Part shown: piece by piece, positions 1 through 5,959 of the stretch
How positions within the stretch are numbered: position 1 is the stretch's first letter
Layout: each line of letters opens with the position of its first letter
Source: Methanomassiliicoccus sp. UBA345
Lineage (GTDB): Archaea; Thermoplasmatota; Thermoplasmata; Methanomassiliicoccales; Methanomassiliicoccaceae
Direction of reading: 5' to 3'
DNA length: 11,428 bases
Assembly: GCA_002504525.1 (NCBI GenBank)
Contig: DATD01000017.1
Location: 480-11,907, forward strand
Made by a program: the position numbers and the translations under genes
The notes under the pieces: model-generated
Database searches by the model: none
What the model saw: only the letters and a program-made list of their open reading frames with translations
What the model was told of the DNA's origin: nothing

Positions 1-94
1 TCCCCACGCGAGTGGGGATGAACCTCCCCGACCGCATCCGCGCATTCTGTTCCCAGAGGGAATGATGTTCCCTACGTGAGAGTGGGGGGCACTG
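1..94 (+). CRISPR. Trailer end of a CRISPR array, type I-E-like repeat
   Basis: Positions 1-24 are the 3' part of a repeat: a perfect 7-bp stem TCCCCAC (1-7) / GTGGGGA (12-18) with GCGA loop, followed by TGAACC. This has the layout of the E. coli type I-E repeat (GTTCCCC, stem-loop, GGGGATAAACC). About four or five bases of the repeat lie outside the window. A spacer-like segment starts at 25. A second, decayed repeat can be aligned at about 65-94: TGTTCCC at 66-72, and a stem C70-C75 / G82-G87 with one G-T pair and a larger loop. Its start is 68 nt after that of the first repeat, not the usual 61. A further small hairpin TTCCC-AGA-GGGAA sits at 50-62. In type I-E arrays the leader lies 5' of the repeat as written here, so the array extends left and this is the leader-distal end, where decayed repeats are expected. 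No cas gene is in the window. Array identity is inferred from one and a half repeats. Confidence 0.72.
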
Positions 95-462
95 AAGATA
101 TTTTCCTCCAACCACTATATAATTAGATGCTAGCCAGCTATCCTTTGCTTAGATTTTCGCAGCATAATGCGATTGGTATGAATTTAGACACCATAGTTGC
201 TCATCCTCCACCGCTTCGTCATCAGGGTAATCGCAACCCAGCCCTGGGGTTCGACGAGAATGAGCGCGGAGTGTCTTTGAAAAGTTGAAGAATTGGGCTT
301 GAATTTGAAATATACATAAGGCCGATAGGGCGGCTCCGTAACCACAGTGTAAATAGACTAGGTCGATTTACATAAGGCCACATATGCCAATGGATTAGCC
401 ATACTCATGCTAACTCCCCTTTCGATACTTACAGAGTCATGACTATCTGGTCGGCAGAACAG
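95..462. other. Intergenic region without a convincing gene; duplicated promoter-like 14-mer
   Basis: This stretch between the CRISPR end and alaS is clearly more AT-rich than the genes. It contains TATATAA at 116-122, a possible TATA element with no obvious target. A 14-mer occurs twice, at 310-323 and 366-379 (13 of 14 bases equal, shared core TACATAAGGCC, 56 bp apart). Read on the minus strand it is GGCCTTATGTA, which resembles a BRE plus TATA element. About 26 nt downstream of the 366-379 copy on the minus strand lies GTG (345-343), opening a 53-codon frame that ends at TAA 186-184. This frame has no ribosome binding site, and a second minus-strand frame across the same bases is also open, so I do not call it a gene. 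A 4-bp hairpin GCCG/CGGC lies at 321-334 and an imperfect one around 235-251. No tRNA could be folded here. Confidence 0.5.
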
Positions 463-471
463 CTTATATAA
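463..471 (+). promoter_or_regulatory. TATA box of alaS
   Basis: CTTATATAA is centred about 27 nt before the alaS ATG. Archaeal TATA boxes lie about 26-27 nt upstream of the transcription start, so the mRNA should begin at or next to the start codon, i.e. be leaderless. A GAGGAG at 486-491 is only 2 nt from the ATG, too close for a normal ribosome binding site, which fits a leaderless reading. Confidence 0.65.
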
Positions 472-493
472 CCTTCCCCTGTTACGAGGAGCT

Positions 494-3199
494 ATGCCCT
501 CTGACTTCGCTTCAGAGTTTCAGATCGACTTCTTCAAGGATAATGGATTCATCCGCAAGATCTGCCCCAAGTGCGGCCGCGCCTTCTGGTCCCAGGGAGA
601 CGACTGGCCCACCTGCGGCGAGTCGCCGTGCGAAGAGTACTCATTCATCAATAACTCGCCTATCAAGCGCCCATATACCAACCATGAGATGCGCGAGGAG
701 TACCTCTCATTCTTCGAGGAGCGCGGACACGGCCGGGTGCGCCGCTACCCCATCGTCGCCAGGTGGCGCAACGACGTCTTCTTCACTCAAGCTTCCATCT
801 ACGACTTTCAACCATGGGTGCTGAACGGCGTGGTCGAACCACCATACAACCCCCTCACTATCTCACAGACCTGCGTCCGCTTCAACGACATCGACAACGT
901 CGGTCGCACCGGCCGCCACTATACTTTTTTTGAAATGTTGGCCCACCATGCTTTCAATAAGCCTGGCAAGGAGATCTATTTCAAGGACCGCACCGTGGAG
1001 CTGTGCCACGAGTTCTATACCCAGCGCCTCGGCGTTCAGAAAGAAAGAATGCGTTATGTGGAGGAATGGTGGGAGGGCGGCGGCAACAGCGGCCCATGCG
1101 TGGAAGTGATCCTTGAAGGCGTGGAGCTCGCGACCCTGGTTTTCATGCAGTACCGCGAGACCCCGGCCGGGCGTGTGCCCATGGACATGACCGTGGTGGA
1201 CACTGGATATGGCCTGGAAAGGAGCACCTGGATATCCCAAGGGACGCCGTCAGCGTACGAGGCGGTGTTCGGCCCTGTCGTCCAGGGCATCCAGAAAGAG
1301 GTCGGCATCCGCCCCGACGCCCGCGCGCTCGAGGCGTACTCCAAGGTCGCGGGCGCCATGAACATGAAGACCGCGGCCGACGTCCGCGCCCTCCGCGAGA
1401 CGACCGCGGAGCGGCTGGGCATGCCGTACGAAGAGCTGCTCCAGAGCATAGTGCCGATGGAGAACATCTACGTCGTCTGCGACCACGCCCGCGCCCTGGC
1501 GTTCATGCTGAACGACGGCGTCGTCCCGAGCAACGTCCGCGAGGGCTACTTCGCCCGCATGCTGGTGCGGCGCGGCCTAAGGGCCATGCACAACCTGAAC
1601 ATGACGAGCACGCTGGCTGACATCGTCGGGCAGCAGATCGATTACTTCTCTCCGCACTTCCCTGAGCTCATCGAGAACCGCGAGGACATCATGGACCTCG
1701 TGAACGTAGAGGAGAAGCGCTACTACGAAACGCTGGACCGCGGCCGCTCCATCGTGCAGCGGGCGACCAAGGGCCTGAAGGGCAAGCCGATCTCCACACC
1801 ACAGCTGATCGAACTCTACGATTCGCACGGCCTCAACCCCGAGATCGTGCAGGAGTTCTCCGACGTTCCGGTCGAGATACCGGACGCGTTCTATCAGATG
1901 GTCGCAAAGAAGCATGAGGAGGAAGCGTCCGCAACCGAGGAGGACTGCCCCAAGTGCGAGGAGTATCCTCAGGACATGCCGGAGACCGAGCTCGGCTACT
2001 ACGAGGACCCGGAGGTCATGTCGTTCCAGGCCACGGTCGTCGCTGTCATCAACGGCGCAGTCGTCCTTGACCGTACGTATTTCTACCCAGAGGGCGGCGG
2101 CCAGGAGGCCGACTACGGCACCATGGACGGCCGCGAGGTAAAGGACGTCCAGAAGGTCCGGACCACCGTGCTGCACTCCCTCGATAACATTGATGGCATC
2201 AAGATCGGACAGACCATCACCTGCGCGATCAACGAGGCACGGCGCCGGCAGCTGATGCGGCATCACACCGCCGCGCACATCATCAACGGCACCGCGCGTC
2301 GCATGCTCGGCAACCACGTCTGGCAGTCCGGCGCCCACAAGAGCGTGGACGAAGCGCGTCTGGACATCACCCACTACGAGAACCTCTCCGAGCAGCAGCG
2401 CGAGGAGCTGGAGCGCCGGTGCAACGAGCTGGTGCTGGAAGATCATCCAGTAGAGATCAAGTTCATGCCCCGCGACGAGGCGGAGGCGAAGTTCGGCTTC
2501 AGGCTGTACCAGGGCGGCGTCGTGCCAGGCAAGATCATACGCGTGGTGAACACCGTCGGCGTGGACGTGGAAGCGTGCGGCGGCCTGCACTGCAGCCGCA
2601 CCTCCCGCGTCGGCCCGATCCGCATCCTGCGCACCAAGAGGATCCAGGACGGCGTGGTCCGCATCGAGTACTCGGCCGGCCTCGCAGCCGTGGCCGGGAT
2701 GCAGTCGGACAAGGCATGCGTGGACCAGCTGGCCGAATGCATGATGGTACCCCGCGAGACGGTCGTGCCGGCGGCGGTGAGGATGGTGGCCGACCTCAAG
2801 GAGGAGCGCAAGCGTATCGATTCGATGATCGCCCGCCTCAACGACTCCCAGGCCGACGCCCTGCTCGCCAAGGCCGAGATCGTCGGCGACGCGCGGCTGG
2901 TCGTCCGCCAGGCCGAAGAAGGGGAGGACGCCACGTCGCTCGCCACCACGCTGATATCGAGGCCAGGCGTCATAGCCGTCATCGGGAGCGCCGTCCCGAG
3001 CGTCAAGCTCATCGTCGGCCGCTCCCAGGACGTGGCGCTCGACTCCCGCCCGGTGCTCAGGGAGATCATGAAGCTCATCGGCGGCGGCGGGGGCGGCAAG
3101 CCGGACCTCGCCCAGGGCGGGGGCGGGGACCCCTCCAAGATGCCCCAGGCGCTTGCCGAGGCGACCGCCATAGTGCGTGCTGCCGCGGCGGCGCAATGA
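494..3199 (+). CDS. alaS: Alanyl-tRNA synthetase, archaeal type
   Basis: Cytoplasmic class II synthetase that charges tRNA-Ala with alanine and hydrolyses mischarged Ser/Gly-tRNA-Ala. The 901 residues match the usual archaeal length of about 900. An archaeal N-terminal cysteine cluster (C24, C27, C41, C46) precedes the catalytic domain, whose motif 2 reads RHYTFFEML at residues 141-149. The editing domain has the zinc ligands HxxxH (H591, H595) and CGGLHC (C695, H699). The C-Ala end has the glycine-rich IGGGGGGKPD from residue 862. A CPKC pair (C485/C488) sits in the linker before the editing part. The start at ATG 494 fits archaeal relatives, which begin close before a GF(I/V)RK..C..C segment, and the TATA box 27 nt upstream. 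The gene stands alone: 159 nt separate it from rps13, which has its own promoter signals. Codons are mainly C/G-ending, with a short AT-richer patch near 920-1060. Confidence 0.97.
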   Translation: MPSDFASEFQIDFFKDNGFIRKICPKCGRAFWSQGDDWPTCGESPCEEYSFINNSPIKRPYTNHEMREEYLSFFEERGHGRVRRYPIVARWRNDVFFTQASIYDFQPWVLNGVVEPPYNPLTISQTCVRFNDIDNVGRTGRHYTFFEMLAHHAFNKPGKEIYFKDRTVELCHEFYTQRLGVQKERMRYVEEWWEGGGNSGPCVEVILEGVELATLVFMQYRETPAGRVPMDMTVVDTGYGLERSTWISQGTPSAYEAVFGPVVQGIQKEVGIRPDARALEAYSKVAGAMNMKTAADVRALRETTAERLGMPYEELLQSIVPMENIYVVCDHARALAFMLNDGVVPSNVREGYFARMLVRRGLRAMHNLNMTSTLADIVGQQIDYFSPHFPELIENREDIMDLVNVEEKRYYETLDRGRSIVQRATKGLKGKPISTPQLIELYDSHGLNPEIVQEFSDVPVEIPDAFYQMVAKKHEEEASATEEDCPKCEEYPQDMPETELGYYEDPEVMSFQATVVAVINGAVVLDRTYFYPEGGGQEADYGTMDGREVKDVQKVRTTVLHSLDNIDGIKIGQTITCAINEARRRQLMRHHTAAHIINGTARRMLGNHVWQSGAHKSVDEARLDITHYENLSEQQREELERRCNELVLEDHPVEIKFMPRDEAEAKFGFRLYQGGVVPGKIIRVVNTVGVDVEACGGLHCSRTSRVGPIRILRTKRIQDGVVRIEYSAGLAAVAGMQSDKACVDQLAECMMVPRETVVPAAVRMVADLKEERKRIDSMIARLNDSQADALLAKAEIVGDARLVVRQAEEGEDATSLATTLISRPGVIAVIGSAVPSVKLIVGRSQDVALDSRPVLREIMKLIGGGGGGKPDLAQGGGGDPSKMPQALAEATAIVRAAAAAQ

Positions 3200-3244
3200 G
3201 CTCACCCAGTCATGCCGGGGGCGGTATCCTGAGGGAGCAAACGG

Positions 3245-3260
3245 TTAAATAATAAATATC
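3245..3260 (+). promoter_or_regulatory. Probable promoter of the rps13-rps4-rps11-rpoD operon
   Basis: The AT-only run TTAAATAATAAATAT, just after the alaS stop, is the best TATA candidate before rps13. Transcription would start near 3275-3285 and give a 5' leader of about 75-85 nt, which contains two small hairpins (3273-3286 and 3318-3330). A second weaker candidate, GAATATAC at 3300-3307, would give a shorter leader. Which one is used cannot be decided from sequence. Confidence 0.45.
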
Positions 3261-3317
3261 ATGTAGGGGAGGTACTCCATAGAGTATTCACTTCACATGG
3301 AATATACGTCGGCGGCC

Positions 3318-3330
3318 CCCGCCCTGCGGG
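3318..3330 (+). promoter_or_regulatory. Leader hairpin before rps13
   Basis: CCCGC-CCT-GCGGG forms a perfect 5-bp stem with a 3-nt loop, ending 28 nt before the TTG start of rps13. A nearly identical hairpin precedes rps4 (3924-3936). It could be an autoregulatory protein-binding site or mRNA processing signal, but short GC stems are common in GC-rich DNA. Confidence 0.3.
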
Positions 3331-3346
3331 AGCTGGCCACGTCATC

Positions 3347-3352
3347 GGAGGT
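3347..3352 (+). promoter_or_regulatory. Ribosome binding site of rps13 supporting a TTG start
   Basis: GGAGGT is complementary to the archaeal 16S 3' end (anti-SD CCUCC) and is spaced 6 nt from TTG 3359. It is the reason for choosing the TTG over the downstream ATG at 3383. Confidence 0.75.
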
Positions 3353-3358
3353 AACATT

Positions 3359-3922
3359 TTGGCTCAGCCCGAAAACCAGGACATGCCCGAGAAGAAGGAC
3401 AAGAAGCAGAAGAAGGACAAGGGAGAGCAGAAGCCATCTGCTCCCAAGGCCGAGAAGAAGGATGAGAACTTCCGGTACATCGTTCGCATCGCCAACACCG
3501 ACATCGATGGCAACAAGTCCCTCATGATGGGGATCCAGTCCATCAAGGGAGTCGGACCTCGTGTGGCGGCGATCGTGGCCCGCAGGACCGATGTCGACCC
3601 CAGCGTAAAGATGGGTGAGCTGTCCGAGGCCAAGACCAACGAGATAGCGCAGGTCGTCATGAGCTATCCTGAGTTCGCCCCCACCTGGGCGATCAACCGC
3701 CAGCACGACATCGAGACCGGCGAGGACCAACACCTCTTCGGAATCGACCTCGACGTCTCGAGGAAGGATGACGTCAACAGATTGAAGATGATTCGCAGCT
3801 ACAGAGGCGTAAGGCACGAGCAGGGACAGAAAGTTCGCGGTCAGAAGACCCGGTCCAACGGAAGGACTGGCCTTACCATGGGCGTCAGCAGGACGAAGAA
3901 CCAGCCTGCTGCGAAGAAGTAA
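3359..3922 (+). CDS. rps13: 30S ribosomal protein S13 (uS13)
   Basis: Binds 16S rRNA in the head of the small subunit and contacts the 50S subunit and the tRNAs. The core runs from about residue 38 (FRYIVRIANTDIDG) through the helix-two-turn-helix segment (IQSIKGVGPRVAAIVARR). It ends with the basic S13 signature RGVRHEQGQKVRGQKTRSNG and a free, lysine-rich tail. The start is a TTG at 3359: GGAGGT at 3347-3352 lies 6 nt upstream, the ideal distance, while the first in-frame ATG (3383) has no comparable site. With this start the protein has 187 residues, some 35-40 more than the roughly 150 of most archaeal S13. The excess is an N-terminal charged stretch (KKDKKQKKDKGEQK and on), probably disordered and RNA-contacting. 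First gene of the operon; rps4 follows after 36 nt. Confidence 0.95.
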   Translation: MAQPENQDMPEKKDKKQKKDKGEQKPSAPKAEKKDENFRYIVRIANTDIDGNKSLMMGIQSIKGVGPRVAAIVARRTDVDPSVKMGELSEAKTNEIAQVVMSYPEFAPTWAINRQHDIETGEDQHLFGIDLDVSRKDDVNRLKMIRSYRGVRHEQGQKVRGQKTRSNGRTGLTMGVSRTKNQPAAKK

Positions 3923-3923
3923 G

Positions 3924-3936
3924 CCCGCTCAGCGGG
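3924..3936 (+). promoter_or_regulatory. Hairpin between rps13 and rps4
   Basis: CCCGC-TCA-GCGGG begins one base after the rps13 stop codon and ends 22 nt before the rps4 start. It differs from the rps13 leader hairpin only in the loop, and both are followed by an A. No T-run follows, so it is unlikely to be a full terminator. It may tune rps4 translation or mark an mRNA cleavage point; this is inference. Confidence 0.3.
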
Positions 3937-3958
3937 AACAACCGGTATGGTGTAAAAC

Positions 3959-4624
3959 ATGGGAGATCCTAAATTTCCGAGAAGGAGCTACGATGCACCC
4001 TCTCACCCCTGGAGGGGGGAGCGCATCAAGTCCGAGACCGAGACCTGCAAGCTCTACGGCTTGAAGAACAAGCGGGAGCTGTGGAAGGCACAGGCCGCCC
4101 TGAGGAACCTCAGGACGCAGTCCAAGAACCTTCAGGCACGGGTGAGGCTGAACGACGAGCAGGCTGAGCTGGAGTCCGACCTGCTGCTGAAGAAGCTGGC
4201 CCGCATGGGCCTGCTGCCGATGGACGGCAGCACCCTGGACGACGTTCTGGGCCTGAGCTCGGAGGCGCTGCTCAATCGCCGCCTTCAGACCCTGGTGCAG
4301 AGGAAGGGTCTCGCAACGACCCCGAAGCAGGCCCGCCAGTTCATCGTGCACGGCCACGTGTCGATCGACGGGCGCAAGGTCACCATACCTGGATACCTGG
4401 TAAAGAGGAGCGAGGAGGAGAAGATCGCCTTCAACGCTCACAGCCCCATATCCAACGAGTTGCACCCCCTGAGGGCCGGCCCGAAGCAGGAGGCCCGCGC
4501 CGAGGCGCCGGTCGCTCGCGAGGGAAGGACCCCCAACGCCGAAAGGGTAGAGAAGGAGATCAAGCAGGTGGAAGGCGACGAGACTGAGTCGGCCGACCTG
4601 CCCGAACGCCCACAGGAGGAGTGA
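3959..4624 (+). CDS. rps4: 30S ribosomal protein S4 (uS4)
   Basis: Primary 16S rRNA-binding protein that nucleates assembly of the 30S body. The N-terminus MGDPKFPRRSYDAPSHPW is the typical archaeal S4 opening and fixes the ATG at 3959, with only a weak GGTG (3949-3952) as ribosome binding site. The S4 RNA-binding domain lies at about residues 107-157 (RRLQTLVQRKGLATTPKQARQ, then IVHGHVSIDGRKVTIPGYLV). At 221 residues it is longer than many archaeal S4 proteins of about 170-190. The extra part is a C-terminal tail from about residue 172, first Ala/Arg-rich and then strongly acidic (KEIKQVEGDETESADLPERPQEE region, residues 200-221), probably disordered. Its last codons contain the ribosome binding site of rps11, and the genes are 2 nt apart, so translation is likely coupled. 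Confidence 0.96.
   Translation: MGDPKFPRRSYDAPSHPWRGERIKSETETCKLYGLKNKRELWKAQAALRNLRTQSKNLQARVRLNDEQAELESDLLLKKLARMGLLPMDGSTLDDVLGLSSEALLNRRLQTLVQRKGLATTPKQARQFIVHGHVSIDGRKVTIPGYLVKRSEEEKIAFNAHSPISNELHPLRAGPKQEARAEAPVAREGRTPNAERVEKEIKQVEGDETESADLPERPQEE
4614..4619 (+). promoter_or_regulatory. Ribosome binding site of rps11, inside the rps4 end
   Basis: AGGAGG lies 7 nt before ATG 4627 but only 1 nt before the in-frame GTG 4621. This favours ATG 4627 as the rps11 start. Confidence 0.75.
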
Positions 4625-4626
4625 AC

Positions 4627-5010
4627 ATGGGAAAATGGGGAATTGCTCACATATTCGCCAGCTACAATAACATCATCATCACCCTGACGGACATCACCGG
4701 CGCCGAGACCATCACCAAGGCCACCGGCGGCATGGTGGTCAAGCAGGCCAAGGATGAATCGTCCCCGTACGCGGCCATGAGGGCCGCCGAGAGGGTCGCT
4801 GACATCGCCAGGGAGAAGGGCATCGAGGGCCTCCACGTCAAGGTGCGCGCCCCCGGCGGAAACCGCGCGACCTCTCCCGGTCCCGGCGCACAGGCCGCCA
4901 TCCGCGCCCTGGCCAGGGCGGGTATGAAGATCGGGCGCATCGAGGATGTGACCCCCATACCGCACGACGGCACCAAGAAGAGGGGCGGAAGAAGGGGCCG
5001 CAGGGTATAA
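4627..5010 (+). CDS. rps11: 30S ribosomal protein S11 (uS11)
   Basis: Platform protein of the small subunit that contacts 16S rRNA near the mRNA exit site. The 127 residues from ATG 4627 show the whole family: KWGIAHIFASYNNIIITLTD at the start, the DESSPYAAM..A segment, the GNRATSPGPGAQAAIRALAR signature of S11 and the basic end PHDGTKKRGGRRGRRV. A GTG at 4621 would add two residues, but its distance to the AGGAGG at 4614-4619 is too short. The gene follows rps4 by 2 nt and precedes rpoD by 9 nt, so it belongs to a tightly packed operon. Confidence 0.96.
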   Translation: MGKWGIAHIFASYNNIIITLTDITGAETITKATGGMVVKQAKDESSPYAAMRAAERVADIAREKGIEGLHVKVRAPGGNRATSPGPGAQAAIRALARAGMKIGRIEDVTPIPHDGTKKRGGRRGRRV

Positions 5011-5014
5011 GGTG
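5009..5014 (+). promoter_or_regulatory. Ribosome binding site of rpoD
   Basis: AAGGTG overlaps the last two bases of the rps11 stop codon and ends 5 nt before ATG 5020. It matches the AGGTG part of the archaeal Shine-Dalgarno consensus. Confidence 0.65.
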
Positions 5015-5019
5015 CATCC

Positions 5020-5859
5020 ATGGACCTGAAGATCATCGACCTGTCCGACCGCCATGGGAAGTTCGTGATCTCGGGGGTCCGCCCGGACATAGCAAACGCT
5101 CTCCGGCGGTGCCTCATGACCGAGATCCCCAAGATGGCCATCGAGACCGTGGAGTTCCACCTCGGACCCATCAGGGACGAGGACGGGAAGGAGTATGAGA
5201 GCGTCAGCCCGCTGTTCGACGAGATCGTCGCTCACCGCCTGGGCCTCATCCCGGTGCCGACCGACCCCGACCTGTACGTGTACAAGGACAAGTGCGTCTG
5301 CGAGGGCGAAGGATGCCCCTCCTGCACCATCATGTACTCGCTCAACAAGAAGGGGCCCGGCGACGTGTACTCCGGAGACCTGGAGCCCCTGGGAAGCCAG
5401 GAGCTCAAGGTGAAGGACGAGCTCGTCCCGATCGTAAGGCTGGGACCGGGCCAGGCCATACTGGTCTACGCCTCGGCCGAACTGGGTACCGCCAAGAGGA
5501 ACATCAAGTGGCAGGTGACCTCCGGAACGAACTACCGCTACTACCCTACCGTCAACGTCGACCTGGCGAAGTGCGAGGGCGACCTGGACTGCGTGAACGC
5601 TTGCCCCCGCGATGTGCTCAAGGCCATTGACGGCAAACCGGCAGTGGACGACCTGGAGGCGTGCACCCTGTGCCGCTCCTGCGAGGAGGCGTGTGACATC
5701 GGCGCCATCACCGTCAGCGGCGACGATACCAAGTTCCTCTTCGAGTTCGAGACCGATGGCTCGCTTACCGCGAGGCAGACGCTCCACAAGGCGCTGGAGA
5801 TCCTTGAGCAGGATTTCGAGGAGTTCCGCGAGGGCGTCTCAGAGATGGACTCAGCGTAA
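5020..5859 (+). CDS. rpoD: DNA-directed RNA polymerase subunit D with ferredoxin-like domain
   Basis: Counterpart of bacterial alpha N-terminal domain and eukaryotic Rpb3. With RpoL it forms the platform on which RNA polymerase assembles. The 279 residues begin with the dimerisation domain (GVRPDIANALRRCLMTEIP). A zinc-loop-like set C92-x-C94-x4-C99-x2-C102 recalls the Rpb3 zinc site. The inserted 2x[4Fe-4S] ferredoxin-like domain spans about residues 183-232: set one is C185, D188, C191, C195-P; set two is C215, C218, C221, C225. The second cluster (C215, C218, C221, C195) has all four cysteines. The first (C185, C191, C225) has Asp at the usual second Cys position. The C-terminal dimerisation helix follows (FEFETDGSLTARQTLHKALEIL). 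Known archaeal RpoD proteins use such clusters to stabilise the D-L pair. Last gene of the operon; a T-rich tract follows and then a convergent gene. Confidence 0.97.
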   Translation: MDLKIIDLSDRHGKFVISGVRPDIANALRRCLMTEIPKMAIETVEFHLGPIRDEDGKEYESVSPLFDEIVAHRLGLIPVPTDPDLYVYKDKCVCEGEGCPSCTIMYSLNKKGPGDVYSGDLEPLGSQELKVKDELVPIVRLGPGQAILVYASAELGTAKRNIKWQVTSGTNYRYYPTVNVDLAKCEGDLDCVNACPRDVLKAIDGKPAVDDLEACTLCRSCEEACDIGAITVSGDDTKFLFEFETDGSLTARQTLHKALEILEQDFEEFREGVSEMDSA

Positions 5860-5873
5860 ATCCCTTCCCCATT

Positions 5874-5892
5874 CCTCTTTTATCTTTTATTC
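5874..5892 (+). terminator. T-rich terminator after rpoD
   Basis: CCTCTTTTATCTTTTATTC, 15 nt after the rpoD stop, contains two T4 runs in a pyrimidine-rich strand with no stable hairpin before it. This fits intrinsic archaeal termination, which relies on U-tracts. It lies between the convergent rpoD and polC. No matching T-run is seen on the minus strand just after polC. Confidence 0.5.
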
Positions 5893-5959
5893 ATCCTGTT
5901 ATCTATAGAACATTTCGTCGTGACCAGGCCGCTTGACGTTCCTTATGGCGGGCCGGTTC

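Noticed and set aside
231..262. Possible tRNA T-arm (GGTTCGA near 248-254)
   Set aside because: The flanking bases do not form a T-stem, and no acceptor or anticodon stem could be drawn on either strand.
149..330. Second minus-strand open frame ending at 149-151 (with DYPDDEAVEDEQLW)
   Set aside because: It has no ATG, GTG or TTG start in a useful place and overlaps another open frame in the same region; open by chance is the simpler view.
1577..3205. Long minus-strand open frame opposite alaS (542 codons)
   Set aside because: It mirrors a GC-rich gene whose third positions avoid A and T. The translation has no family features, whereas the plus strand is unmistakably AlaRS.
2419..3252. Plus-strand Arg/Gly-rich frame overlapping the alaS end
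   Set aside because: A frame-shifted shadow of the AlaRS C-terminal domain; composition is typical of the wrong frame of a GC-rich gene.
4621..4626. GTG 4621 as start of rps11
   Set aside because: Only 1 nt separates it from AGGAGG; ATG 4627 has the normal 7-nt spacing and fits the family N-terminus.
4438..5787. Long minus-strand open frame opposite rps11 and rpoD (449 codons)
   Set aside because: It spans two certain genes on the other strand and shows no recognisable domain; an artefact of base composition.
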